Shown here: positions 11,647 through 24,600 of the stretch, piece after piece
Position numbering within the stretch: the first letter of the stretch is position 1
Layout of the letters: each line of letters starts with the position of its first letter
Source: Branchiostoma floridae
Lineage: Eukaryota > Chordata > Leptocardii > Amphioxiformes > Branchiostomatidae
Reading direction: 5' to 3'
Assembly (NCBI RefSeq): GCF_000003815.2
Contig: NC_049991.1
Location: 11,229,001-11,293,000 of the forward strand
Length of the DNA stretch: 64,000 nt
The notes under the pieces: model-generated
What the model was told of the DNA's origin: nothing
The model's input: only the letters and a program-made list of their open reading frames with translations
The model's database searches: none
Translations under genes and position numbers: made by a program

Positions 11647-13849
11647 GCAGAAACTCAACTGTCCAATAAATTCTCTTAGTTCAGCATGGAAACCTTACAA
11701 GACCTTGGCACCCGAACTAAAATGACCTCAGATAACCCACCAAGCGATAGACAGAGTCAAAACAAAGAGCGCCTTCAGGTATTAGCTGTGTCAACCTGGA
11801 GACACCAGGACCTAGGAGCTGACCTTGGTCAACGTCGTCCTAACTACCCTCAGGTGACTTGCTGAAGAACCCGGGTGATAACTGGGAGAAAGGCATTTGT
11901 GAAGTCACGCTTTTAAAAAAATTCCACCATTCTCAGCGCTCTAGTCGACTACGTAGTCAACCTTGTAATATAGCATGCAGAGGTGTTATGGGTTCCAGTG
12001 CCAGCCTCTCTATACTCAGCATGGGGCACCTGCCTGCCACCAGTTCACCTTGTTTGTCACGCGCGGCGTGCCCGTTACTTCTTTACAGGTAGACACTTAG
12101 ACGCCAGCTTACAATGTCTGTGATCTCAGTGGACTTTTAATAAAGCCTCACCTGTTTCAAAACAATCTCAAAGTGTTGTTCGTGACATGTATAATCTGGT
12201 GTCTATAACCAGCCACTAGGCTTACGTAACCAGACTGTTCAAAATCAATTCCACTGGATTTAGGGACAACAGTTACCAGAAAGAATCATCGTGCCAAAGT
12301 CAAGGTTCTGTATCAATCCTCCCACCAGTTCCCATGACCTGGCACAGTACATCAGTGGGGAGGTTACAATTACGGACTAGTGTGACTAGCCCCTTTGGGC
12401 AGGAATGTGCAGTGAAGGCCACACATCAGTCCACATAAAGATAAGCTTACAGTACAGTACTACTTTCTTTCCTTTGGTCCTGTATGAGGAAGAAAGAGTT
12501 CCCACGTATATGACTAAAGTATCTTTTGCAAAGACATGATTTTGTTCTTACCCGTTCCTATAGGGAGGAATGAACTTACTTTCATCTGAAACACGTGTGA
12601 CAGCCCCTTGGCGAGTTCAGTGATTTTGAGTATGTCACTGATTTGCACAACGCTTTGCCAAGACAGTAAAAACCTTTCAAATTTGTTCATTTCCTCCAGT
12701 GGTGTTTTTCATAAGCTGCTAATAAGAGGCATCATGAAGTATGAATAAAGAAAAGTAGCAGCTAACGTAACAGGTCACTTGGACTGCTTCCAGTTCAATT
12801 ACAAATCAGTGAACTAATATTGGCACATATGGAGCAAACTTTGAAGATAACAGTGACATCTGCACATCAGGTATTACTATTAGAGCTGTATTGGCCATAA
12901 AGTTGTTCTTACAGACAGACCTTGAGAATGTCCTGAAAAGTTGCGGGACAGGAGACTTTTGTAAAACTGTGTCTGGGACACACGGCTCACAGCAGGCAGG
13001 GGCAGTATCCAAAGTACACAGCATACAGTGTAGATCCGATAGTCTGTGATGATGTGGTTTTCTTTGTTTTCACAACCTGCACTGCACTTTCACATACTTC
13101 AGCTTGAAGGAGGGTGATACTTGTACTACAGGCATGACAGGGATTAGACAAAGATATATATAAAATCAGCATAAGGCCCCCTTTGCAAACTGTCAGAGAA
13201 AAGGGCACTTTGATGTGGTTTATCAGCAAGTACAGTTAGGGATAACATGCCAACGTGGAAAGGGTGCAATCTGATGCCCCATCATTTAATAAGCTTTGTC
13301 CATCTGCAGGATGTTTGTGGGATAGTAACCAAAACGTTAATACCTCCTTAAACACTGAACCAGGATATGTATTACTATATACTATATATTAGTCTCTATT
13401 GCATCAAAACATGGCCTCCTTAAAAAATGACTCTGACACTTCAGTCTCTAGCTCATTGTACTTTTATCATTGTCCTGAATCCCAGCAGACAACACTGTTG
13501 GAAGAGCTAGGATAACACAGATCTCTGGAGTATATCATATCATAATTACTATTGCAGCATATAATAGGCTTCTTACAATTCAAAATATACATTCTGCAAT
13601 CTGAAAATTGTCTCCGTCACTGTTATACATTCAAAGCCTTTACATATCCATCAGCCAGTAGGCACATTCCTTGCAATTTATTACAAGAATGATTTTCACT
13701 TCAGATCATTTGTTTTGGCAAAATGATTTCATTAGTGGTCATTGCACTGGCACCTACATAACAACATAGAATTCATAAGATGGCAAAACATGAAAGTCAA
13801 TTTCTACATGTTTGTATCACATGATCATTTGGTGGTCTTTTATATCTAA

Positions 13850-14723
13850 GGCCATGTTGATTTGATTATATGGATGACATCCTCCGGGAACTCCAAAACT
13901 GATGCGAGTGAGCGAATAAAAAAAAAAGTTTGGCCAAAAAAAAAAAGTTGCCCTCAGTATGAAATCAAAGTGGCCAGGAAGGTTGAACATAGGACTAAAC
14001 ACACATTGTATGGTATACCAACAGTTAGGTGTAGGGACCAGTACATCATATGGGTGCAAAACATTTTATTCTTCTTGGACCAATCCGAAAAAAAACAGAC
14101 CTGAAAAAAACAACAGAGGAACAGGTTTCGCCAATTACAAAATGGACACACTATGTCGGCAGGCATTTGGGGTCTAACCGGGGGGCCAAGAAGACAACAA
14201 GAGCGAAGTCAAGTAGAGTTTATAGTCAATTGCACCAAGTTTCTACAGTCAAAGGTACAGAGACAGTTAGCATTTATTACATGGAGATGGGATTTTAAAA
14301 TGCAGTGGGAGTCCAATAATCCACCAAACAGATTCCTTTGTAGCAAAATTGACCAATTACCATTGTTTTGAGTATTGCCAGTTCTCAAGTTTCCACAGAC
14401 AATCAGGTCCAGGTTCGTGTCCGGACCTGGAAATGATCCTCTGGACCTGAATTTTCTGTACTGGTACCTCCCCCAACCAACAGTAGATTTTTTTTTCTTT
14501 CTGTCCTTTCACATCTTATTCTTTGACTTTAGATTCATTTTGGCATTCTATGGCATTAGTTATCTGTTTTCTGATACTTTTTTTTCAATCTACGGAATAT
14601 TTGTGCTCATTTTACAGTTGCTTTGCACAATTTATTGTGTGGTCGAAAACTTTTTTTTTTTTGGAAATGGCCGAAAATTGGTGCGAGCGCGGATGTCATC
14701 CATATAATCAAATCAACGTGGCC
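13850..14723. mobile_element. PIF/Harbinger-like MITE with a hAT element inserted in it
   Basis: The left end GGCCATGTTGATTTGATTAT and the inverted right end (GGCCACGTTGATTTGATTAT) match over about 33 bases with one visible difference, through ATGGATGACATCC. The element is flanked by TAA on both sides, which fits the 3-bp TWA duplication of PIF/Harbinger elements; this class assignment is inference. Without the hAT insertion and its 8-bp duplication the element would be about 415 bp. No transposase is encoded. Confidence 0.65.
14026..14476 (-). mobile_element. Diverged hAT-type MITE with 8-bp TSD
   Basis: This is an antisense, diverged copy of the element at 19835-20267. They share the segments around TGGACC, GACCTGAAAAAA, GTAGAGTTTATAGT, GGATTTTAAAA, CAAACAGATT and the GGACCTGAATTTTCTGTAC end. 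The perfect 8-bp duplication CCAACAGT flanks it at 14018-14025 and 14477-14484, the hallmark of a hAT insertion. Its termini have degenerated compared with the sister copy. Confidence 0.7.
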
Positions 14724-15660
14724 TAAGAAGAAAAAAAAAGAAGAAAAAACATACAAATATGTACATCTTCACCTGCTTCTAAAGCTGTCTACAATCTTTT
14801 TGTTGTTAACTAAAGGAAGCAAACATTGAATGCTTTACATGTCATATCTAACTATGGGGACATCTCTTTGGCAAAGGGAGAGGGAAGCTTTTTTTCAGTA
14901 ACATTGTTAGAAGCTAAGTGGTCAAATCCTTTCTATATATCAAATGACACATATAATAAGATTACCTAACTGCTATAGTAGAAACAAATACTGTGTAATA
15001 TTCTGAGTTCTGTATACATCATTAGCTATTCCCAAAACTGTAAGATTATTATTCTATACATGTAGCTGGGTTACAATCATGGAAATCTGGAAGTTATGAC
15101 TACAGAGCACCTGAAAACAGGCTAGATTAGCACAAATGGAATTTTGGTATGACACTGAAGAGTGCAATTAATTTATAACACTGACATATTTTACATAACT
15201 TAGCTATATGCGTATATACTGGTAGGTCACCAACATGATACAGAATTCATATAGTTTCGAGATACATATAGCTACCTCACAAGTATGGAATGTTGTGATT
15301 CCTTGGAACATCTACCGTAGAGAATGTTAGTCAGACAGCTGTTTAACATACAATTGTCAGCCAATTACATGGCATGCTCACAGGTACTCTTAATGTACAA
15401 AGCTCTAACTGGAAGTTATTTTACATGACCATTTCAAGTTGGGAAGATTTCAACTTGTGCTGTCTCAGTTTTGAACAGAAAAGATTTTAACATGTCTGTT
15501 GATGTATCTGTTGGAGTTCTTCCCGCTCTTGAAGCAGAATGAAGTTAACCGGACCAGTATGCGGCTTACAATTGAAAAGCGTAATCAAGAAAACCTAGTC
15601 GATCCATTGTGGGAGAGCAGGAGCCTGGTGCGTGATGGGAAGCATGACATCATCAGTTGC

Positions 15661-18600
15661 TCACAACTCCCAGCTAAAGAGATGATGCTTGACCAGCATG
15701 TCCCGCACACCTTCCTTCAGCGGCTGGGACACCTGTTGGACCAATAGCACAAAAAACAAAACAAAATTAAAACAAGAATTTTAATTGTCATCTGTTTGTG
15801 ATACAAGACAGGAGGGCCCATCCTCCAAAGTGTGTTGAGCAGAGTCCAAACGAGCTCCCAAATGACCTTATGTCTCATGATGTTAGAGTTTGGGGTTAGT
15901 GTACTGGATTGCTGTCACCAGTTGGCTTGTTCAAAATGCAGGATGTGACAGAACAGTTGTATTTGAGATGTCCAGCTTGATGTTACTTGTTACTAGCAGA
16001 ATATGAACAATCGTGTGTTAAAATAATGCATTTTGGGATTCTTTGAGAGAAAATGACAGTAACAATGGAAGCTGAGCAAATTGTAGAAAGTGAGGAGGTT
16101 AAATAGGAATTTCCTTGTAGAAAGGTAGTCTATGGATATATGGATAATATGGTTGTGTGTCCCTACTAGTATACTGTTTTTTTGTTGTTGTTGAATTGTT
16201 TTGTCTAGAATTTTCAAACGTGTAATTTCTTTGTCAAAAGCCCTGTGCCTTCAAAGCTAGGCACAGTTGGGTAATTTCAAATGACAGCAAAAGAAGTTTT
16301 ATGCTCATCTCGGTGGGACATTTAAGACATGATTCATTAACTGAAATAAACACAGCAGACCCCCTGGATGCATGACTGGCAGTATAAAGGGATAGAGAGC
16401 AAGCATCCACGCCTTCTTGGGGGGAGTCTCTTGGGGGTCCATTGATGTTGCCAAAATGTAGCTCCAAATGACTGACAACAAACATGGTCGCCTCACCCTT
16501 GATGTAACCAATCTTTGCTTCGAAGCCACATAAAAGCATGGAGACTGACGCATGAAAGCGCACACGGCCATACATGAATATTGCTACACAAATGCGTCAC
16601 AACGAACGTCATCACCTCACTCTGTTACAACACCTAACACGCTCAAAATAGAGACTATTATTAAGATGCTATTGACTGAGCCGATAGTTTGTTATGTGAT
16701 ACAGAGCAGGGGTGGATGACAATACTAGTATAACTGTGCACATCTAGCTGTAAGCAGGCGGTCTTACTTGGTTCTGAGTCACCTCTCCATATTTCTGAAA
16801 AGAAATCAACAGTGTTATGGTACATTAACATCATTCAAGCTCAGTGTTTGGTCATCATCACATAGACACAGCTGCTACTCAAACATACAAGGGCTTGATA
16901 TAACAAGACTACACCACTTTTGTTGGAGCATTTATGGGTTAGTTTGCTACTAAACAGAACACAGGACAGGACAGTTAGATGGGCAAACACAGACTTATCC
17001 TTTGGTCTTACTTGGATCTGATGTTCTTCCCCATATTTCTGAAACAGACCAAAGGCATCATGATGCAACAATTTCTACTCAAGCTTTACATGTCATTATT
17101 GAACATTCAACAACATTTTACCCAGCAAACTTCAAGGCATTTTCAGTGACAATGGGTTATGATAAGAATGGCAATGCAGGGGTATATTGATATTAAGACT
17201 GAAAACAACACAACACATGTGGAAATGCCAGGCCATCACAATATTACTTACACATTCAAGTACATGTATATCAAAGGAGCAGAGCTATTGGCTGCTGGGT
17301 AGTTGTGTGGGTCTATATAAATATCAGCCTACGTCCCTTTTGGAAATTCACAGATTCTGCCAACTCCAACAAGTGGCTTCGAGTTGGAAATACAGAACTG
17401 ATACGGTATGGTATACACATGTAGCATTGGTTATGACTCAGATATTGACAATCAAAGTAACGGCAATTGAGATGGCTGTTGTGGAAGCACTAGTGAGAAA
17501 CCACCTGTTAAATCCTCACATACAAAGGAAGTTTCCTCTGCGTAATTTCTATTGAGTTATGTACACGTCGATGCAGGTATTCAGGATGTCTTTATAATAA
17601 AAGTTAAGCTCATGATTCTTTTATCCCAAAAAAAAAAGTTTCATATCCTGAGTCAAGCCCTATCTCTCTTGGTCAATGAGACTTAGCCCTCCTCAAGAAT
17701 GTTTGATTGGTCCAACCACTTTGCTTCCATTGACTTTGTGAAGCTGAAATATGAACACCCCCAAGAGCCAATGGTCTGCCCCGCTATATAGCTGACACTT
17801 ACTGTTGGGGCTGCCTCCTTCTTGTTGGGCAACTCCCAGTCCTGGGACAGGTTGAAGGAGAACTTGGACAGAAGTCTGTGGGATGGGGATATAAACCAAA
17901 CAAAAATGGTTACACATCTGGACCTTCCATGTGCTCAACGTAAGAGTAAAAACTGCCAATAAACAGCAACAACAGCTCTGTATAGCAGGTTCACATATTA
18001 CAGTGTATAAGATCACATTGAAATCCAGAAATCCTTTGGCATGTCTGCTTTTGAGCTGAATATTCATGTTCACATTGCTAATCATCCCAATCATAGACAA
18101 CATAACTGTTTCATGGCACAATCTCACCGCATTCCCATTCAATACAGGGGATTTGGTGACATTCTGTACAGGTTTAATGAAAAAGCTACTACCCAACAAC
18201 TCCTTCCGACACAGCAGCTTTAAACCATCAGACTAGGTGTCTCAGAGCTTGAAGTTTTTACAGGCTAATCTCAAAAGCTCACAGGCATGTTGCTACTACC
18301 TTGCCTTGTTAGGAACGGATGCTGAGGCAATAGGCAAGGGAAAAGAGTGGAGACCAGCAACAGCATACGTTCAATTTCAGTTTTATATCAACACAATTTT
18401 TCGCACCCAACCCCCCTTCTCAATCTATTCCAATAAATGCCATGACTATATTTGGTGCAGCTAGCCACAGATTTCATTTAAGACTTAAAGGTCAAAAACT
18501 GTTTTGGTTTCCCTGCAGCTGATACAATCTCAAAAGTCAAGTTCTACCAAGAGAAAAGAGGGCAGAAGTCAACAGACGATCCCAGCAGATGCTGTTGTGG

Positions 18601-21600
18601 TGACAACATCTGAACTTTACTGAAGAAGACCCCACAGACCTGCTTGACATTATCCAGCCTGACCTGGAAGTTTTCTCCATCAGGGTGTTTTTCTCTTGGC
18701 CCATTGGCCAATACAGGGGACTTCTGGGCTTTGCACATTCAAAAGGGCTCTTTTGTCTGGAGTTGTGTGTGGCTGGTGATGCATTCAAGTGGAAGACATG
18801 GTGAGGGGGAGGCAAGCATGCACAAGTATTTAGGTCAGGCCAAATAGATTTAATAATCTGTCTAGGGAAACAGCTCCCCAGTTTTCTTGGCAAAGAACCA
18901 AGAAGAAAAAAATGTCATACATACATTAGATATTGAAGCTACATAATACACAAGGCTGAAAGAAACAATGTCTTACACACAGCTTTTTGGTGGTTTCAAA
19001 CAACAGCACCAACATTTTCTTTTTCAAAATTTCTATTATTCTTTACCTCTTCACAATCTTATTCTGAAACTACAATAATCTATCAAACAAGTTGTCAAAT
19101 CTATCTGGCCAAACGAGTGTTTTCCCTGCCCAAATCAATAAACAGTTGCGACCAAAGAAGCTGCTGCCAATATACATGTAAGATTACCGGATATTAGGCT
19201 TTGCTGTTTCTGCAGGACATGCCAGGGCTAAGGACCCGTATGTCCAATATGATTTATCAACTTTGGAACATATCCACACTAGATGGTGATTACTGTGGGA
19301 CCATAGTTGGAATTTGTGTGAACCTTGATTTCTGATTATAGTATGTTGCACAATATAAAAGTATGACTTGAAATACAACAAAACATACAAAATGTAAAAA
19401 AGCCTTGTTCTGTGTGAAATTCATTGAGATAGATAAATATTTGGTTGCTCAGTGGTCACAGCCCAGCCTCTAGTGGGTAGTGATGAAAGTTTAAGAAACA
19501 ATTATACATCTCTGAAATTCAGAACAAACTAGAGCAAATATCTGACATATCTGAACCCCTGCTTCTCCCAGCTCATCCATGTTATCTGTTCGAGAAGACC
19601 AAGATGGCCACCTTTTGTGCAGATGTTTCAGTTTGAGCTTTTCTTGAATCTATTGACCCTGAAAACAGGCAAATTGAAACCTAAAAAGTTGTTCGCATTT
19701 AAAACCAGTAGCAGGTGACTGCACTTGAGACAGAAAACCTGCAAGCTTCACTGAGAAGCAATCTCAGCATTTCTTTGTTTGTGGACTTTTCCTTTCAGGA
19801 CACTTAAGTGGATGCAAGCCCCAAAGATGTTGACTAGGGCTGGGTACCGGTACAGAAAATTCAGGTCCAGGTCCGGTTCAGGTCCAGAGGATTAGGTCCA
19901 GGTCCGGACCTGAACCTGGACCTAATTCAGTATGACTCATACCAATGGTACATTTTACTACAGAGAAATCTGTTTGGTGGAGTATTAGACTTACGCTGGC
20001 GTTTTAAAATCCTACAACGCTAACTGCACCTGTGCGATTGGCTGTAAAACTTGGTAGAAATTACTATAAACTCTACTCTACTTCACTCTTGTTATTTTCT
20101 TCCACCTGCAAGCGCCAAAACGTGTGAATGCCTGATAAAATAATCTGTTAGTTTTCCAATCGGTCCAACATCCGGTTCACCTGATTTTTTCAGGTCCGGT
20201 TTTTCTGGACCGGTCCAATAGGAAAAACCGGTTTTGTACCGGTACGCTGTACCGATACCCAGCCCTAATGTTGACAGCTAAGCCATCTTAAAGATGTAAG
20301 GCACTTGAAATGGATTAGCAAAGGCCCCCATTATTGCCAGGTGGGGAGACAGAGGAATTAGGTCAGCTACTGTTCAGCCTTCAAGCTAATAATTTAGATG
20401 CTCTTTCCTTCTCTTGTATCTCACAGGCTTTTGGCTTCTTAAAGTTCAGAGGGACAAAGACTGGCCATCTGACTAACACACCATGACTAAGACATGGTGC
20501 GAGGACCTGTCAGAACACAATACATGAGCTTGCTGGTTGTGATTACACCAAGAAAGGATCATCAGGGGGGATTATGTCCAGTCAATACAACAAGCCGCGA
20601 AAACAAGGATTGAACAAGTCATTGAACTTTTGATTGCTGTCACCAGCACGGTCCAGGGGTAAACAGACTACATTTAGGACCAGAAATTGGAGGCTTAGAT
20701 TTTTAAAAGATTTAAAAGCCCCTTTAAAGGCAACATTCATACAAAAGTATATATCAAACAGAATTCCTCAAGTTAAAACACTATAAGCAGCTGTAGGCAG
20801 GTTAAAACTGAAATTAAATGGTTTTTACACTGAAGTGCTCCTGACTTCATGTGGTCTTGAAAAAAGAAATGTTTTATCATGCTGCCAGTGCATAGGACAT
20901 GAGGATAGGCTAGGGCCATGTTGGGCTTGCTCCAGTAGTCTTCATCGTTCTGTTGACTTCCACGCATGGCGTAAACATTCCTTTAAAAGTGCTTCAAAGG
21001 TTGTCCAGACATGATTGGGTTAAAGATATCCAGACTGGAAGAACTGAAAACATGCAATCTAAATTACATTGGCGATCTATGCATTCTTGGCTGGCTTCTG
21101 TTGAGTACTGCACCAAAGGAACGATCACCTGACAATGGTTAAGTCTTTCAAAAAGTGGCATGGTTGTAGCAAACAGGATTTTACAATACTACAGTGATAT
21201 TTGTGTCTGATAAGCAGACACTGGTGTTGTCAATACGAGCCACAAAGCTTGGGATCGGGTACAAAACAGTGTTCGTCTACAATGCAGTTTGTATGCCTCA
21301 GTTTGTATTGTCGTCAGCCTCCTTTGTGACTTGCATCCTGGAGAGAGTATTGCCTCAACAAGTCAAAGTGGAAAGTGAAATAACCATTTGTTGTGGTCAT
21401 CTAAAAATCAACACTGAAGCTGTCAGTCATGACCAAAAGTAAGCAATGGACTCTGACTGGTGTTGGGGTGGGGGGTGATGTATTATTTGGAGCAAACGGA
21501 CGTTTGGTCTGCCAGGGTCTTCCCATCATTCCCACTATATTTATGATGGCTCCCACTATTGTAGGAGTCAAGACTTCATGAGTTGTACTTCTTTGTTAGA

Positions 21601-24600
21601 GGTGAATATGGTTGCCTTTGTTTTAAAAAGATAATCATCACATTCAACTTGATTAAGGACAAAGACATACTGCTCAAAATGTCTAACACCTTCTCCTTTT
21701 TAGGTGTGCAACCTTTGAAAAAATCCCCATACAGGAGGGTCTGCATGGGGGGTCCCGGCAACGATTTATGCTGAATTCAGAAGAACACCCTATGTATTAC
21801 GCTAAATCAAGGAAGGCAATTACGCTAAATTTGGTCGCCTCGAATTATGTAGATAAGATGATTTTCTCTACGAATTACGGGAAATAAAAATAGGCTGCCT
21901 ACACCTTACGGAAAAGAGCATGCAGACCCCCATACAGGAAGGCTGGAGGTTCTGACCTGAGCTCACACTTGATCTGCACCCATCCAGGGCTGCGCAGGAA
22001 GGACCAGCTGTGGTACCACTTCTCCACAGCAGGGTCGCAGGAGCACAGCGCCTCCAGCCACAGGTGCAGCACCTGCTCACTGGGGAGGCACAAACACACG
22101 TCTTACACACTGGGCAGGAGCAGGAGTTCATAGCTTGAAAAAGCCCATGGAATGCCATCTTTATAAAATTCCTGGCAGGATAATTGAATATTAATCTACT
22201 GGAAAGACAGCAAGTATGTTAGAGTGCTGTAACAGTCATGTCATAGTCATACACTCTACTATGGTTATAGACACTGTATGCCTGTTGTTAGTAGGATGTT
22301 TCTTTGTTAGACATTAGAAAGACAATCTTGATTTATGGTATTCAAATTGATCATCACATCAGGTGAGATGAGTTATAAGCTATGACTGGAACATAGCATA
22401 GTTGATTCTATATGATATACACAGGGTTTTAATCTTTAATCATTTAGTAAGTCAAACATTCTTTATAGTCATATTGTAAATGTATTGGATGCAACGTATC
22501 AAGCAATCATCTACCTGTAGTGCTAGATTCAAACTAAGACCTGCTCATCATTCCGTTTCTTTTCTTAAAAGTTAAACTCCAAAAGGAATCATGAGAACAT
22601 GCAAGCCTCACAAACACCAGAAGCAGTAACTGTGACTCTATATCTACTTACTTCAGTCCATAGCAGATCCATGATCTAAACTGGTGAGGCAGGACAAGAC
22701 ATGACATGGCGTGATTAGTGGGGAGAAACATTCAACATGTCATCAATGGTACACTTAGTTAGAAGCTTCACTACAACTAAGACAAGCAAGCAAACAAAAC
22801 AACTACATGTTACAAGATGATGGGGGCTTTATTATCTCTAGCTATAAATGCATGATGTCTATGGTAAGGCATGATGGAGGTACATGTATTGTGTGTGTGG
22901 GTCGTAAGTTGATGATGATGTTATCACTAAATTAAATGTGTTGTGTTAAGGTTGGTATACAAATGTAAACAGGTACAACAGGAGGTTGGCACAGAAATGA
23001 TACCTTCACATCCATACACGCATGTGCTGTGTCATGAGTCATGTTCACAGACTGCACGGCCTGTAATAGAGAAGAACAAGAAATATTTCAGAGTAGATCA
23101 TACAACTCTTAACACTTTTCAAAGACCTTATACTACTGAGGGTACATCTACATACCTATTTTGCAAGTCAGACAAGGTAACAGTAATGTCTTACCTGTAA
23201 GAAAGTTAATATTCATATGTACAGACAAATTTGCTTGTGAATGTCTTGAGACAGGAGGTGCTAGACTAATCAAACTACATGTATGGACCAATGTTCACAC
23301 AGGTGCAAGCAAGTGAACAATTCAAACAAGGACTTACTCTGTAGAGCAGCTCCTCTGGAGTCAACACCTTCCCATCTTCATCCAACCTACAGTACCAAAA
23401 TATCATACATTAGTTTAAAAAGTCAGAAACATTCTTGTTATCATTGTAAGATCCTATTGCAGGCTTTATCTTGGAGGTTGAAAGGGGGTTGCAAATCCCC
23501 TTTTGGAGGACAACCCAGTTTATTGGACAGGCCTAGACCAAACCCCGTAAGAAAACTGGCACAAATGTATGTTCTATCCTGATTTAATCACACTTCTATA
23601 CAGGGTGTGCCTATATAGTATATTGCTGGCGCCTGTGGGTAGGGGTGAGTTACAGCCCTAGACAGCAGAGTTTGCATTACACAGACTAGTAGTGTATGTT
23701 CAATCTGTAGGGACGAGGAATGCCCTGCCGGTGCATGTCCCACATCTCATCTGGAACAGTATGTCTGGAATCCTCCACTTCACCACAGTACCATTTGTTT
23801 TCCTTCTCCTGATGATGGGCACCTAAACCTGAGGAATCAGTGCTATGTGGGGATGGGCAGCTACATGTTGAACGGACACCTGGCCTTGCAGCATTTGATA
23901 ACATCAGATTTTGAGTGATTTTTTAAAAACAAATACAAACACCAGCTAAAACTTTTGACATCTGTAATTCCTACGTAGTTTGAATAGAGAATCTTAATTC
24001 ATATTTGCCTTAGCAGGATTAGCTTAATCTATAGGAAAATCTTGAAAGACTTAAGGAGACTCATAAGATTTGCCCAGACTTTCTTATCAGTCGGTTAGCT
24101 GTAATCAAACAATGTGTGGCGTATACAGTGAGAGACTGCTGCTATGTGAGCTTCGTTTGCAATTAGCCAACGCAGTTGGTATCTAGGACAAACTGCATCC
24201 AACTGATGGAAAAAGGGAGATTTGAAAAAAAGCCAGCATGCTAGCAATGCAAGGAGTGCAAGGAGATGAAGCTCCTCTTACAACAGAGATAAAGTAGAGG
24301 GAAGAGTCAATTCCAACTCTTGAATGTTTGGATTAAGGTATCTTTCTGTGGAATGATAACAATGGCCTAAGCACTTACATCAAAACAAATGAAGACGCCA
24401 CTACTACAGGTGGTAGGGTGTTTAGTTTCTGGGATGCAGGCCTGCCGCATCTCTTTTAGTTTCTTGGAAGGAGACTTCATGCTTCACTTCAAGCTAAAAG
24501 GAGATGGGCCAGCGACCATGCTTCCACTCAGGTCAAATGCTGAGAGAAAGGGTGTGGCAATTAATGATTTTTAAAAAGCAATTTCTGCAAGCAAGCCTTA

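Larger units (their letters stand above)
4400..12000. other. Gene-poor region with scattered repeats
   Basis: I find no open frame with recognisable similarity or convincing splice-linked exons here. Frames up to about 100 codons exist on both strands but look random in composition. The region holds the separate inverted repeats and simple repeats listed below. Regulatory DNA for the gene at 2.0-4.25 kb may lie at its left edge. Confidence 0.5.
12000..15660. other. SGSM3 3' flank / possible 3' UTR with transposon nest
   Basis: There is no gene here besides the possible 3' UTR of SGSM3 below 15661. Minus-strand AATAAA hexamers exist near 14632 and 13677, so I cannot place the transcript end. 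The nested transposon at 13850-14723 is the main structured content. Confidence 0.4.
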
